A stretch of DNA of 64,000 nucleotides from Marinihelvus sp942491555 (GTDB taxonomy: Bacteria; Pseudomonadota; Gammaproteobacteria; Xanthomonadales; SZUA-36), in contig CALOBN010000002.1 of NCBI GenBank assembly GCA_942491555.1, positions 310,001-374,000 of the forward strand, written 5' to 3'. Numbering within the stretch: position 1 is the stretch's first letter; every line of letters begins with the position of its first letter. This document shows, piece by piece, positions 50,462-61,300 of the stretch. Position numbers and translations under genes: made by a program. The notes under the pieces were generated by a model, which searched no databases, had not been told where the DNA came from, and worked only from the letters and a program-made list of their open reading frames with translations.

Positions 50462-53083
50462 ATGAGTATCAGACCCTACAAACCGGCGAAAATCGAGGCG
50501 CGGGCGCAACAACGCTGGCGCGATGAGCAAACCTTCAAAGTCACTGAAGATGAAGGCCGGGAAAAATTTTATTGTCTCTCCATGCTGCCCTATCCATCGG
50601 GTGCGCTGCATATGGGTCATGTTCGCAATTACACCATTGGCGACCTGATCAGCCGCTACCAGCGCATGCGCGGCAAAAATGTCATGCAGCCCATGGGCTG
50701 GGACGCCTTCGGCTTGCCGGCGGAAAACGCGGCGATCAAGAACCGGACAGCGCCGGCCGCCTGGACGTATGCCAATATCGAGCATATGCGCGGCCAGCTG
50801 GAGCGGCTGGGTTTCGCTTATGACTGGGACCGGGAAGTCACGACCTGCAAGCCGGAATATTATCGCTGGGAACAGCTCATGTTCACGCGGTTGTTAAAGC
50901 AGGGCCTGGCTTATCGACGGGACTCGGAAGTGAACTGGGATCCGGTCGACCAGACGGTACTGGCCAATGAACAGGTCGTCGATGGCCGTGGCTGGCGCTC
51001 CGGCGCGCTGGTGGAACGCCGTTCAATTCAACAATGGTTTTTGCGCATCACCGATTATGCGGACGAACTGCTGAACGGCCTGGATGATCTGGACGGTTGG
51101 CCGGATGCGGTTAAAACCCAGCAGCGCAACTGGATTGGACGCTCTGAAGGAGCCGAATTTGCCCTGCCTGTGTGCCATGCCGACGGCAGTTTGCGCGACG
51201 ACGGCCTGACGGTTGCGGTTTATACCACCCGCCCGGATACCGGCTTTGGCGTGACCTACGCGGTGCTGGCACCAGAGCATCCGCTGGTTGATGAGCTCAC
51301 CTCGCCGCTGCAACGCCCGGCGGTGGATGAGTTTCTCGCGCGGGTCAAAAGCACTTCTGAAATGGATCGCCTGGCGGATGGCGGGCAACTGGATAAAAGA
51401 GGCGTGTTCACGGGCGCGCATGTGCTCAACCCGTTCACCGAAGAGCCTGTGCCGCTGTATTTGGCCGACTATGTGCTCATGGGCTATGGCACCGGGGCCA
51501 TTATGGCCGTGCCCGGTCAGGACCAGCGCGACTGGGATTTCGCCCAGACCTATGACCTGCCTATCGTGCGTACCGTAAAGCCTCCCGAAGACTGGGAGGG
51601 TGAGGCCTACACCGGTGATGGCGTGGCCATCAACAGCGAGTGGCTTAATGGTCTGCAGGTGGACGATGCCAAGGCCAAAGCCATCGACTGGCTGGAGGCC
51701 CGGGGTCTCGGTCAGCGCAAGGTCAACTTCCGACTGCGCGACTGGGGCGTGAGCCGCCAGCGGTATTGGGGCTGCCCCATCCCGGTCATTTACTGCCCGG
51801 ACTGCGGCGCGGTGCCGGTTCCGGAAGAAGATCTGCCCGTGGTATTGCCCGAAGACGTGCGCTTTATGGGTGTGCAATCGCCGATCAAGGCGGACCCCGA
51901 GTGGCGCAAGACCCGCTGCCCGGAATGCGATGCGCCTGCCGAGCGCGAGACCGACACCTTTGACACCTTCATGGAATCGAGCTGGTACTACGCGCGCTAT
52001 TGTTGTCCCGATGCTGATCAGCAGCTGGACGGGCGGGCGAATTACTGGTTGCCCGTGGATCAGTACATCGGTGGCATCGAGCACGCGATCATGCACCTGA
52101 TGTATTTCCGTTTCTATCACAAGCTGCTGCGCGACGCGGGCATGGTCAACAGTGATGAGCCTGCGCGCCGGCTGCTGTGCCAGGGCATGGTGGTTGCCGA
52201 GACCTATAGCTATGAGGACGAGTCCGGCGAACTCCACTGGGTTAACCCGGCCGATGTGGTTGTGGAAAAAGATGACAAGGGCAAAGTGACCGGAGCGCGC
52301 CTGGCCAGTGATGGACGGGCCATCAGCGTGGGCGCGATCGAGAAAATGTCCAAGTCCAAGAATAACGGAGTCGATCCGCAATCGCTGGTTGATGAATATG
52401 GTGCGGACACGGTGCGTCTGTTTTCGATGTTTGCCGCACCGCCGGATCAATCACTTGAATGGTCCGATTCCGGCGTGGAGGGGGCTTTCCGCTTTCTGCG
52501 CCGCCTCTGGACGCTGGTCAGCACACATAGCGATGCCGTCGATCAGTCCAATTCGAAACCGGCGCTGGACGCCAGTGCGCTCAATGACGAGCAGCGCGAG
52601 CTGCGCCGCCTGGTTCATGAAACCATCGCCAAAGTTACCGATGACTATGATCGCCGTTTCACTTTTAACACCGCGATCGCGGCACTCATGGAGCTGACCA
52701 ACCATATCTCCCGTTTCGAGGACAACAGTGCCCAGGGCCTGGCAGTCGCCGGTGAGGGCTGGGCAGCGATTGCGCAACTCCTGGCACCCGTTACGCCACA
52801 CCTGAGTGAGGCGCTGTGGGAAATGCTGGGTAACGAGCAACCCTTGCTCGATGCAGGATGGCCCGAGCCGGATGAGTCGGCCCGCGTCAAAACCTCGGTC
52901 GAGCTGGTTGTGCAGGTTAATGGCAAGTTGCGCGGTCGCATTGAAGTGGATCCAGGCTGCGCGCAGGAGCCTGCGCTGGCCCTGGCGCTGGACGAGCCCA
53001 ATGTGCAGCGTCATATCGAGGGCAAAAGCATTCGCAAGGTGATTCACGTGCCGGACCGGCTCCTCAACATCGTGGTCGGCTGA
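50462..53083 (+). CDS. leuS: Leucyl-tRNA synthetase LeuS
   Basis: A 873-residue class I synthetase. HIGH-type motif PYPSGALHMGHVRNYTIG (about residues 42-59), a CP1 editing domain (about 220-410; TTRPDTGFGVTYAVLAPEH, GYGTGAIMAVPGQDQRDW), a zinc-binding stretch (YCPDCGAVPVP, CPECDAPAERETDTFDTF), KMSKSKNNGVDP (about 624), and the anticodon-binding C terminus. Size agrees with E. coli (860). lptE begins on the very next base, as in enteric leuS-lptE-holA. Confidence 0.97.
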   Translation: MSIRPYKPAKIEARAQQRWRDEQTFKVTEDEGREKFYCLSMLPYPSGALHMGHVRNYTIGDLISRYQRMRGKNVMQPMGWDAFGLPAENAAIKNRTAPAAWTYANIEHMRGQLERLGFAYDWDREVTTCKPEYYRWEQLMFTRLLKQGLAYRRDSEVNWDPVDQTVLANEQVVDGRGWRSGALVERRSIQQWFLRITDYADELLNGLDDLDGWPDAVKTQQRNWIGRSEGAEFALPVCHADGSLRDDGLTVAVYTTRPDTGFGVTYAVLAPEHPLVDELTSPLQRPAVDEFLARVKSTSEMDRLADGGQLDKRGVFTGAHVLNPFTEEPVPLYLADYVLMGYGTGAIMAVPGQDQRDWDFAQTYDLPIVRTVKPPEDWEGEAYTGDGVAINSEWLNGLQVDDAKAKAIDWLEARGLGQRKVNFRLRDWGVSRQRYWGCPIPVIYCPDCGAVPVPEEDLPVVLPEDVRFMGVQSPIKADPEWRKTRCPECDAPAERETDTFDTFMESSWYYARYCCPDADQQLDGRANYWLPVDQYIGGIEHAIMHLMYFRFYHKLLRDAGMVNSDEPARRLLCQGMVVAETYSYEDESGELHWVNPADVVVEKDDKGKVTGARLASDGRAISVGAIEKMSKSKNNGVDPQSLVDEYGADTVRLFSMFAAPPDQSLEWSDSGVEGAFRFLRRLWTLVSTHSDAVDQSNSKPALDASALNDEQRELRRLVHETIAKVTDDYDRRFTFNTAIAALMELTNHISRFEDNSAQGLAVAGEGWAAIAQLLAPVTPHLSEALWEMLGNEQPLLDAGWPEPDESARVKTSVELVVQVNGKLRGRIEVDPGCAQEPALALALDEPNVQRHIEGKSIRKVIHVPDRLLNIVVG

Positions 53084-53575
53084 ATGAGAATCCATGCCGC
53101 CATTGTTCTGCTGCTGGCCACCTTGTTGCTCAGCGCTTGCGGGTATCGCTTGCAGGGTCAGGCGGAGCTGCCGGCGGCCATGGGCATGACGGTGATAGAG
53201 ACGGCGGACCCCTACAGCCATTTTGTCAGGCGTCTGACCATCCTGCTGGAACAAAATGGAGCACGCGTGGTTGACCAGGGTGTTACAGCCGCGCGCCTGG
53301 AAATCCCTCTCAATCAGGTCCAAAAAGAGATTCTCTCTATCGGTGGCACGGCCAGGGTGCGCGAATTCAGGGTGGTTCACCGGGTCCGCTTCCGGCTGAT
53401 TGACGCGGACGGCAACATCCTCGTACCGGAGCAATTTCTTGAACAGAGCCGGGTGATCAGTTTTGACGAGCAGGACATTCTGGCGGCCATCAAGGAGGAG
53501 GAGTACCTGCGTGAGGAGTTGGCAGAGACGCTGGCGCGCCAGGTGTTGCGTAGTCTCGGAACTGCCGGAGCCTGA
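53084..53575 (+). CDS. lptE: LPS-assembly lipoprotein LptE
   Basis: A 163-residue lipoprotein with lipobox LLSAC (Cys about residue 20) and then GYRLQGQAELPAAMGMTVI, a typical LptE/RlpB start (GFHLRG... in E. coli). It plugs the LptD barrel to insert LPS. It sits immediately after leuS; holA follows three bases later (GTG start). Confidence 0.92.
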   Translation: MRIHAAIVLLLATLLLSACGYRLQGQAELPAAMGMTVIETADPYSHFVRRLTILLEQNGARVVDQGVTAARLEIPLNQVQKEILSIGGTARVREFRVVHRVRFRLIDADGNILVPEQFLEQSRVISFDEQDILAAIKEEEYLREELAETLARQVLRSLGTAGA

Positions 53576-53578
53576 CCC

Positions 53579-54580
53579 GTGCCGTTGCGCATCGATCAAC
53601 TCGAGGAGCAACTTTGTAAAGGGCTGAGCCCGGTGTATCTGCTCGGTGGCCCGGAGCCGCTGCTGCTGCAGGAATGTCGTGACCAGATCCTCGCCAAGGC
53701 GGCGGCTGAGGGCTTCGCCGAACGACAGCTGATTGAGGCCAGTGCCAAATATGACTGGGATCAGCTGGGTGAGGCCGGCGGCACCCTGTCGCTGTTTGCG
53801 CAACGCCGCATCATTGATCTGCGCCTGCCCACTGGTAAGCCAGGCGCCGCCGGGGGCAAGGCGCTCACCGCATGGGTGGATAACCTTGATCCGGATACGC
53901 TTTTGCTGGTGTCTTGCGAGCAATGGGATGCGAACTCGCGCAAGGCAAAGTGGGCGCAGGTGCTGGACAGGGCCGGCACGCGTGTCGATATCTGGAAAAT
54001 GACGCCCGGGGAATTACCCCGCTGGATTTCTGCGCGCATGCAACGGCATGGTCTTGAGCCGGACCAGGAAGCGGTCATGATTCTGGCCGACCGGCTGGAG
54101 GGCAATTTGCTGGCAGCCAAACAAGAGATAGAAAAACTGGCGTTGCTGAAAGGATCCGGCCCGGTTAGCGGCGACGATGTGTTGCGGGCTGTAGCAGACA
54201 GTTCGCGTTTTGATGCCTTTTTGTTATCCGACCGGATTATGGAAGGCAATCTGCGTGATGGCCTGCGCGTGGCCCAGGGGCTGCAGCGTACGGGCGTGGC
54301 CATTCAGCTGGTCACCGGTGCCCTGGTCAATGGCCTGCGTACCGTTGAAACCTATCGCCTGGGCATGGCGCAGGGCGAGAATGAATCACAGCTTTTCCGG
54401 CGTCTGAATGTCTGGCAAAGCCGTCAACAATCCTTGCGCCAGGCAGCGCGCCGTATTGATGGTAAACGCCTGGCTGACGGCTGGTACCGGCTCGCGGAAA
54501 TGGACCGCCAAAGCAAGGGGCGCGCGGATGGCGACCCCTGGCATGGTCTGAATCACTACATCATGGCGCTGTGCGCCTGA
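53579..54580 (+). CDS. holA: DNA polymerase III delta subunit HolA
   Basis: A 333-residue clamp-loader subunit: N-terminal region LGGPEPLLLQECRDQIL, ATPase-like core with VSCEQWDANSRKAKW and EGNLLAAKQEIEKLALL, and the C-terminal helical collar domain (LRQAARRIDGKRLADGWYRL). It opens the beta clamp. GTG start; part of the leuS-lptE-holA-nadD block. Confidence 0.93.
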   Translation: MPLRIDQLEEQLCKGLSPVYLLGGPEPLLLQECRDQILAKAAAEGFAERQLIEASAKYDWDQLGEAGGTLSLFAQRRIIDLRLPTGKPGAAGGKALTAWVDNLDPDTLLLVSCEQWDANSRKAKWAQVLDRAGTRVDIWKMTPGELPRWISARMQRHGLEPDQEAVMILADRLEGNLLAAKQEIEKLALLKGSGPVSGDDVLRAVADSSRFDAFLLSDRIMEGNLRDGLRVAQGLQRTGVAIQLVTGALVNGLRTVETYRLGMAQGENESQLFRRLNVWQSRQQSLRQAARRIDGKRLADGWYRLAEMDRQSKGRADGDPWHGLNHYIMALCA

Positions 54581-54604
54581 TCGTTTGAGCGAGGTATTAC
54601 CACG

Positions 54605-55246
54605 TTGACCCTGCTGCGCCGTGTGGTGTTCGGTGGAACCTTCGACCCGGTGCATCGGGGGCACCTCGCGGTTGCCAATGCGGCGTATACGGCCCTGGCC
54701 CCTGATGAGTTCCGCTTTCTGCCCGCCGGTGACCCCCCGCATCGGCAGCGCACCTTTGCATCCCCCGGGCAGCGTATACAAATGCTTGAACTGGCGCTCA
54801 AGCCTTTTCCCTGGTTCATGATCGACCGTCAGGAAATCGACCGCGATGGCCGCTCATGGACAAGCCTTACCCTGGCCACTCTGAGAAAGGCTTTTCCGGA
54901 AGATGCGCTGATCCTGCTGCTCGGGCAGGACTCTGCCAACAGCCTTGACACGTGGCATGACTGGGAGCGCATTTGTGAACTGGCGCATCTGGTCATCATG
55001 TCCCGGCCTGATCAGGCGCCGGTTTATGGCCCGCAACTTGCCCGTGAAATCAAGCAGCGCACGGTTACTGACCCGGCCAGCCTGGGTGGGTGCAGTGCTG
55101 GTCTGGTGCTGCCCTTGCAGGTCCCTGATGTGCCTGTCTCGTCCACGCTTTTGCGCGAGCGGCTCGCGGCCAGGGGAAGTCTGCGCGACCTGGTGCCCGA
55201 CCCGGTCGCGGAATACATCGATCGACAGGGCCTGTATCGCGACTGA
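54605..55246 (+). CDS. nadD: Nicotinate-nucleotide adenylyltransferase NadD
   Basis: A 213-residue adenylyltransferase. The ATP-binding motif GGTFDPVHRGHL (residues about 9-20) and C-terminal VSSTLLRERLAARGSLRDLV (ISSTxxR motif) are diagnostic. It makes deamido-NAD from NaMN. The start is TTG at 54605, with GAGG ten bases upstream; no ATG or GTG lies between it and the motif. Confidence 0.94.
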   Translation: MTLLRRVVFGGTFDPVHRGHLAVANAAYTALAPDEFRFLPAGDPPHRQRTFASPGQRIQMLELALKPFPWFMIDRQEIDRDGRSWTSLTLATLRKAFPEDALILLLGQDSANSLDTWHDWERICELAHLVIMSRPDQAPVYGPQLAREIKQRTVTDPASLGGCSAGLVLPLQVPDVPVSSTLLRERLAARGSLRDLVPDPVAEYIDRQGLYRD

Positions 55247-55325
55247 CCGAACTGTGATTGTCATCCCGGCTGGTCTAAACTACGAATATGACCATACCGA
55301 TTGGTGACATTTGAAAGCGCAGACC

Positions 55326-55691
55326 ATGCCCGCGGAGTTGTCCGCCCAGCAGTTGCACCAGCTCGTCCTGAGCACCCTGGAAGACCTCAAGGCACTCGAC
55401 ATCAAATCCGTCGATGTAACCGGCCTGAATCCCCTGACTGATCACCTCGTTGTTGCTTCCGGCAATTCGACCCGTCATGTGAAATCGATGGCCGATAAGC
55501 TCGTGCAGGTTGCCAAGGCGAACGGGGTTAAGCCCCTGGGTGTTGAGGGTGAGCGCGAGGCTCAGTGGGTTCTCGTTGACCTGAACGACGTCATTGTGCA
55601 CCTGATGCTGCCGCAAGCCCGTGCCTTTTATAACATTGAGAAACTCTGGGAAGTCAGCAAGGACAAGCGTTCCGGGTCCGGAACCGGCTGA
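55326..55691 (+). CDS. rsfS: Ribosome silencing factor RsfS
   Basis: A 121-residue RsfS/Iojap protein (LEDLKALDIKSVDVTGLNPL, DHLVVASGNSTRHVKSMADK, EGEREAQWVLVDLNDVIVHL). It binds L14 and keeps subunits apart in starvation. ATG at 55326 is chosen; TTG at 55311 with GGTGA upstream is an alternative that would add five residues. rlmH begins three bases after the stop. Confidence 0.93.
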   Translation: MPAELSAQQLHQLVLSTLEDLKALDIKSVDVTGLNPLTDHLVVASGNSTRHVKSMADKLVQVAKANGVKPLGVEGEREAQWVLVDLNDVIVHLMLPQARAFYNIEKLWEVSKDKRSGSGTG

Positions 55692-55694
55692 GTC

Positions 55695-56162
55695 TTGCGT
55701 CTCAGGGTGATCAGCGTCGGGCAGAAAATGCCTGGCTGGGTTGATAATGCCTGGCGGGAGTATGCGCGCCGGCTGCCTCCCGAATTGCCCCTTGAACTGC
55801 ATGAAATCCCGCTCCGCAAACGCGGAAAAAACCCCGATATTAACCGCCTGCGACGTGACGAGGGCCAGGACCTGCTGTCAGCCGGCAGCGGTCAGCATAT
55901 CGTTGCCCTGGACGGTCGGGGTAAAGCCTGGTCCACCGAACAGCTTGCGCAACGGCTTGAGGGCTGGATGGGCGGCGGCCAGGATTGCGCCTTCCTGGTT
56001 GGCGGTCCTGACGGGCTTGATTCGGCATGCCTTGACGCAGCCCGGGAGCGCTGGTCACTGGGGCCGTTAACGTATCCGCACCCTTTGGTTCGCGTCATCC
56101 TGGCGGAGCAGCTTTACCGGGCATGGACCATCACCCGCAATCATCCCTACCACCGGGCTTAA
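55695..56162 (+). CDS. rlmH: 23S rRNA pseudouridine-1915 N3-methyltransferase RlmH
   Basis: A 155-residue SPOUT methyltransferase with VGQKMPGWVDNAWREYARRL, the SAM-knot FLVGGPDGLDSACLDAA and the family C terminus EQLYRAWTITRNHPYHR. Start is TTG, three bases after rsfS. Length equals E. coli RlmH. Confidence 0.95.
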   Translation: MRLRVISVGQKMPGWVDNAWREYARRLPPELPLELHEIPLRKRGKNPDINRLRRDEGQDLLSAGSGQHIVALDGRGKAWSTEQLAQRLEGWMGGGQDCAFLVGGPDGLDSACLDAARERWSLGPLTYPHPLVRVILAEQLYRAWTITRNHPYHRA

Positions 56163-56183
56163 ACGCCCGCGAGGACACCTGAT

Positions 56184-56771
56184 ATGAGCAAGCTATTGCT
56201 GGTCTCCGGCTCACCCAGGCGTCGCGAGCTTTTAACGATGATTGCGATTCCCTTCGAGGTATTCAATGCGGATATCGAGGAGGTTCGCCAGCCCGGCGAG
56301 TCCCCTGCAGCATACGCCTCCCGCCTCGCGAAAGAAAAGGCACTGGCTGGAATTGCCAGGCTTGGCGGGGGCAGGCCGGCACTGGGCGCGGATACGATCG
56401 TGGTACTTGAAGGTGACATCCTTGAGAAACCACGCGACAGGTCTGATGCCCGCGCCATGCTGTCGCGTCTGTCAGGCGCTACACATCAGGTTTATTCCGC
56501 CGTGTGCGTGGTCTGCGCCGATGGCGAAATCCTCGAAGCGCTTAACGTTAGCCAGGTCACGATGGGGGTTATACCCGGGTCGTGGATCGATGCCTATGCG
56601 CAGACCGATGAACCTATGGATAAGGCCGGTGCCTATGCAATTCAGGGTGTGGCCGCTCAGTGGGTGGCCCATATTGAAGGGAGCTACTCAGGTGTGATGG
56701 GCCTGCCGGTTTACGAGACCGGTGAATTGCTGCGCAAAGCCGGGGTCCAAGCAAGCAGCCCTGCCGTTTGA
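56184..56771 (+). CDS. maf: Maf-family nucleotide pyrophosphatase
   Basis: A 195-residue Maf protein: N-terminal SGSPRRRELLTMI (the Maf motif SxSPRR), GADTIVVLEGDILEKP, ATHQVYSAVCVV, and the C-terminal GAYAIQGVAAQWVAHIEGSYSGVMGLP. These proteins hydrolyse non-canonical nucleotides (dTTP, UTP or related). Position before rng matches E. coli yhdE-rng. Confidence 0.92.
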   Translation: MSKLLLVSGSPRRRELLTMIAIPFEVFNADIEEVRQPGESPAAYASRLAKEKALAGIARLGGGRPALGADTIVVLEGDILEKPRDRSDARAMLSRLSGATHQVYSAVCVVCADGEILEALNVSQVTMGVIPGSWIDAYAQTDEPMDKAGAYAIQGVAAQWVAHIEGSYSGVMGLPVYETGELLRKAGVQASSPAV

Positions 56772-56838
56772 AGTGTTATTCTAGGCGGCCGTCCGAGCCA
56801 CGGGCATTGCCCGTATCCGTAGTCAGGAAGGTCCATCG

Positions 56839-58320
56839 GTGAGCGAAGAAATACTAATCAATGTGACGCCCCGTGAAACGCGCGTCGCCGTTGTCGAAAA
56901 CGGTGTCCTGCAGGAGATCTGGCTCGACCGGGCCAGTCACTATGGCTATGTCGGCAATATCTATAAAGGCACCGTCTCGCGCGTGTTGCCCGGTATGCAG
57001 GCTGCCTTCGTGGACATCGGCCTTGAGCGGACCGCGTTTCTGCATGCCTCGGATATTGCACGAATTGACCGCGAGCGTATGACCGGCCAATTACCTGACG
57101 CACCGTCGCGTGAACCACCGATTGGCGAGCTGGTGCGCGAAGGGTCGCAGGTTATCGTGCAGGTCATCAAAGACCCGCTGGGCACCAAGGGCGCCCGGCT
57201 CACGACCAATCTCAGCGTACCCTCCCGTTTTCTGGTTCTTTTGCCGGGTAATTCACATATTGGTGTGTCGGCACGGATTGAGGATGCGCAGGAGCGCAGC
57301 CGGCTGCAGGACCTGGTGGGACGGCTCCGCCCGGCAGATTCCGGTAACGGTTACATTGTGCGCACCAATGCCGAGGCGGTGGATGATTTCGCTCTGTCAG
57401 CGGATATGGCCTATCTGGCCAAGGTGTGGACGAGAATCCAGGAGAAGTCTGTCAGCGCCAATCCGGGCGAGGTGGTCTACGAAGACCTGTCCTTACCATT
57501 ACGCGCGCTGCGGGATCTGATGCATAGTCAGGTCGACCGGGTGCGGGTCGATGACGAGACCACTTATCTCAAGCTGCGCGAATTTGTCAGCCGGTTTATC
57601 CCGGAATGGCTGTCGCGCATTGAACATTATGCCGTCGACCGTCCGGTCTTCGATGTTTATGGTGTTGAAGATGAAATTGAGAATGCCCTGCACCGCACGA
57701 CGCCACTGAAATCCGGCGGTACACTGGTAATTGACCAGACCGAAGCAATGACCACCATTGACGTCAATACCGGGGGATTTGTCGGTCATCGAACGCTGGA
57801 AGAGACCATTTATAAAACCAACCTGGAGGCCGCGCATGCCATCGCCCGGCAGCTGCGGTTACGTAACCTTGGCGGCATCATCATTATTGATTTTATTGAC
57901 ATGCAGGATGCCGAGCACCGCGAACAAGTGATGCGTGCGCTGCAGCGCGCTCTGGAGCGTGATCCGGTGCGGACGTCTGTTACCGAACTTTCGTCACTCG
58001 GCCTGGTGGAGATGACCCGCAAGCGCACCCGCGAAAGCCTCGGTCATGTGATGTGCGAGCCTTGTGCCATTTGCAACGGCCGGGGCTCGGTAAAGACGGC
58101 CGAGACGGTCTGTCTGGAGGTGTTTCGCGAGATCATGCGCTCCGGACGTCAGTTTGAGGCGGAAAAACTGCTGGTTCTCGCATCCCCGTCAGTGGTCGAC
58201 CTGGTGCTTGATGAGCACTCAACCACGGTGGCCGAGCTCGAGGAGCTGATCGGCAAATCGATTCGTTTTCAGCGCGAGGAGCAATACACCCAGGAGCTCT
58301 TCGACGTGGTTTTGCTGTGA
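56839..58320 (+). CDS. rng: Ribonuclease G
   Basis: A 493-residue RNase E/G-family endonuclease without the long RNase E C terminus. S1 domain (about residues 35-125), catalytic region with IDVNTGGFVGHRTLEETIYKTNLE and ILIIDFIDM-like IIIIDFIDMQDAEHRE holding the Mg-binding aspartates. The zinc-link region MCEPCAICNGRGSVKT follows. It processes 16S rRNA 5-prime ends. Start is GTG. yhdP follows after 16 bases, as in E. coli rng-yhdP-tldD. Confidence 0.95.
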   Translation: MSEEILINVTPRETRVAVVENGVLQEIWLDRASHYGYVGNIYKGTVSRVLPGMQAAFVDIGLERTAFLHASDIARIDRERMTGQLPDAPSREPPIGELVREGSQVIVQVIKDPLGTKGARLTTNLSVPSRFLVLLPGNSHIGVSARIEDAQERSRLQDLVGRLRPADSGNGYIVRTNAEAVDDFALSADMAYLAKVWTRIQEKSVSANPGEVVYEDLSLPLRALRDLMHSQVDRVRVDDETTYLKLREFVSRFIPEWLSRIEHYAVDRPVFDVYGVEDEIENALHRTTPLKSGGTLVIDQTEAMTTIDVNTGGFVGHRTLEETIYKTNLEAAHAIARQLRLRNLGGIIIIDFIDMQDAEHREQVMRALQRALERDPVRTSVTELSSLGLVEMTRKRTRESLGHVMCEPCAICNGRGSVKTAETVCLEVFREIMRSGRQFEAEKLLVLASPSVVDLVLDEHSTTVAELEELIGKSIRFQREEQYTQELFDVVLL

Positions 58321-58336
58321 GTCCGGACAGGCATTC

Positions 58337-61300
58337 ATGACCCGCTTTAAACGCTGGTTAAGACGGCTGCGAACGCTGTTGTGGACGGCATTGGCCCTGG
58401 TCATTATCGGCGCTGCGGTGCTGGTGGGAATCGGCAAGCTGCTGATGCCTTACAGCGAACGCTACAAACCACGGCTTGAGGCCGCGCTGTCTGAAGAATT
58501 CAATCAGCCCGTGCGCCTGGAAGCATTCACCGGAGAGTGGAAGGCCTTCGGCCCGCGCATCAGTCTCGAAGGCGTGACCCTGCTGGGCGCAGCTAACGGT
58601 GAAGGCGACCTGGCAATTCAGCGTGCCGCGCTGGATATCAAACCCCTGAACGCCCTGTTTGCCGGCCGGCCGCTGTATTCCTTCGAGATCATCGGTGCTG
58701 ATCTGGCCTTGACCCGTGACGCAGAAGGGCAGTTGGCGCTGTCCGGCCTGGGCCTGAGCGGACGCCAGGTGGGTAACGCTAGTGAGGCCGCTGGCGGTTC
58801 GGGGCTCAGCAACCTGGCCAGGCTGGGCGAGGTGCGCTTGCTGGAATCCAGCTTCAGCTATGTGGACCCGGCAAACGAGATCGACGTTCAGCTGATCGGC
58901 ATTGAGGGCCGGCTGCAAATGGCCGGAGACCAGCTGGCGCTTCAGATTCAGGCAAGTCTTTCCAATGCGCGCCGTAACCGGGTACTGGGCGATTTTTCCG
59001 CTACTGTTCTGGCTGAACTGCAAGGTGGCAATCACCTGAAAAATATCCGCTTCCAGGTGGAGACCGGTGAACTGATCATGGAAGAGCTTACGGCGCGGAT
59101 ACCCAGGGAGGCGCTGCAGTCAGTGAGCGGGCGCCTTAACGCGCAGTTGTGGGGCAGTTGGGCGCCGGACCAGCCCTTGGATATTGCCGGCGTTGTCGAC
59201 TTGCGTGACGTTGATCTGCCCAGCGGTGACCGCGTTTTGCGTCTTGATCACCTCAACAGCCGCCTCAACTGGCGCTGGCAGGACAAAACCAAATGGCGCA
59301 TCGATCTCGCCGGTATGCGCGTGGAAGAGAATGGCCGGGATTGGACCACGCCCAGTATCGCGGTTGAGCGCAATCTGGAGGGCAACCTCGGGGTATGGGT
59401 CAGCGCGGACTATCTGCAGGCTGAGTTTCCGCTCGAGGTAACGCAACTGTTCATGCGTATTTTTGACAAGAACTGGCCCAAGGTCGCGCCCACAGCGGGT
59501 CGCGGCATCGTTCGCGATTTTGATCTGGTGATTGACGGCGATAAACAACTTGCCGTCACCTCGGGAAGTTTTGCAGAACTTGAGGTTCTGGACTGGGGGC
59601 AGTGGCCCTTGGCGCGCGGACTGGAAGGCCGCATCGACCTGGCTTTTGGTCAGGGCAGTCTGTGGGTTTCCGGTGAGGACATATTGTTTCGCTGGCCGCG
59701 TAACTTTCGCACGCCACTGGTGGCTGACCTGCCCGAATGCGAACTGGAAATTCTCTGGACCAGGACCAAGGACTGGCAGGTGGATGCGCTGAACTGTGGC
59801 CTGCGCAATAACGAGGTCGAGGCCCTTGCCAGGTTGCGTTTCGTCAGCGATGAGGGCAAACCGAGAGTTGATGTTAACGCCAGTATCACCGCTCCGGACC
59901 TGGCTTTGCTGCACGACTATTGGCCGCGCAGTGTCATGAGTCCCGCGGTTACGGACTGGATCGGCCGGAGCCTGGATCAGGGGCAACTGGAGCAGGGCCG
60001 CTTGCTCATTGCGGGCGATATGGATGAGTTTCCTTTTCGCGAAGGGCAGGGCACGCTGCTGGCGCAAGCACGCATTCTGAATGCATCCCTGAACTATGCG
60101 GCGGGTTGGCCCGCTGCCAGGGGCGTGGATGCCGATTTGCGAATCGAGGGCCCCGCGCTGAATCTGAATGGCCGCATTGGCGATATATCCGGCTCACAGG
60201 TCCAGACGGCGAGTGCGCGAATCGCCGATCTTAAGGCCCCCGTACTCACCCTGGATTACTCCAGTGACACCACCTTGCCGCTGCTCAAAACCTTTCTGCA
60301 GGCCTCGCCCCTGCTCGCCAACTCAACCCTTGACCTGGAACCCCTGGGCTTTGCCGGTCCGGCGGGTGTCCGCGGCTTGTTGCGTATTCCGCTGGGCAGC
60401 GCGGCGGCCGCCGGCGACGAGGTCAGCGTCGAAGGTGAGCTGATACTGGAGGCGGCAAGTTTTGCGGAGGCACGCACGGGTTTCCTGCTGGAGAACCTCA
60501 ACGGGCAAATCACCTACAACCGTTCCGGTGCGCAGGCTGCGGGCCTTGATGCCTCTCTGGCGGACTGGCCCGCTGAGCTTGGCTTCCAGGCTTTCTGGAA
60601 TACCGATACACCGTTCGCCGCAGAATTGACGGGTCGTTTTCCCGCCAGCCTGGTCGTGGCCCAATCACCCATGAGCAGCGATCCAGCGCTTTCCCGTGCT
60701 TCCGGCGAGGCTGACTGGACAGCCCGGCTTGGCACCCGCAAAGCCGCAGAAACTGACCCCGTGACAGTCTGGCTCGAACTCGAGTCGGACCTGGTGGGTG
60801 TAACGCTTGACCTGCCCATGCCCCTGGCCAAGCCGGCCGGTGGGCCATTGCCATTGTTCCTGCGCTATCCGCTGGGTCAGTCAATTGCAGAATTATCTTT
60901 GCGCCTCGGTGAGCGGTTCAACCTGGCGGTCGAACTCGAGAATGCAGTGCCTGTCACGCCGGTTATAGATAGCGACATAGCGGTCATGTCAGCGCTCGAG
61001 CAGGCTCCTGATGACGCTTTGGAATCCCAGGCTCCGGAGCCTTCAGAGCCATTGCAGCAGGATGCGCCGGCGCCGGCGCTGATCATCCGCCGCGGCGCCC
61101 TGGCGCTGGGCTCTCCGGCCCGCTTGCCAGCGACCGGTGTGTTTTCTCTGTCCGGACAGGCCGCAACGCTGGATATTGACGGCTGGACAACACTGGCAAG
61201 TCAATACGGTGGTATCGATCGCCAGAGAATGCCGCTGGAACTGGCCGCCAGCACCTTGCAGGCTGACCGGCTGATCATGTTAAACCGCGCCTTTGATCGC

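Noticed and set aside
51023..53923. Two long minus-strand frames opposite leuS, lptE and holA
   Set aside because: Antisense shadows of well-identified genes; no domain similarity and no start signals.
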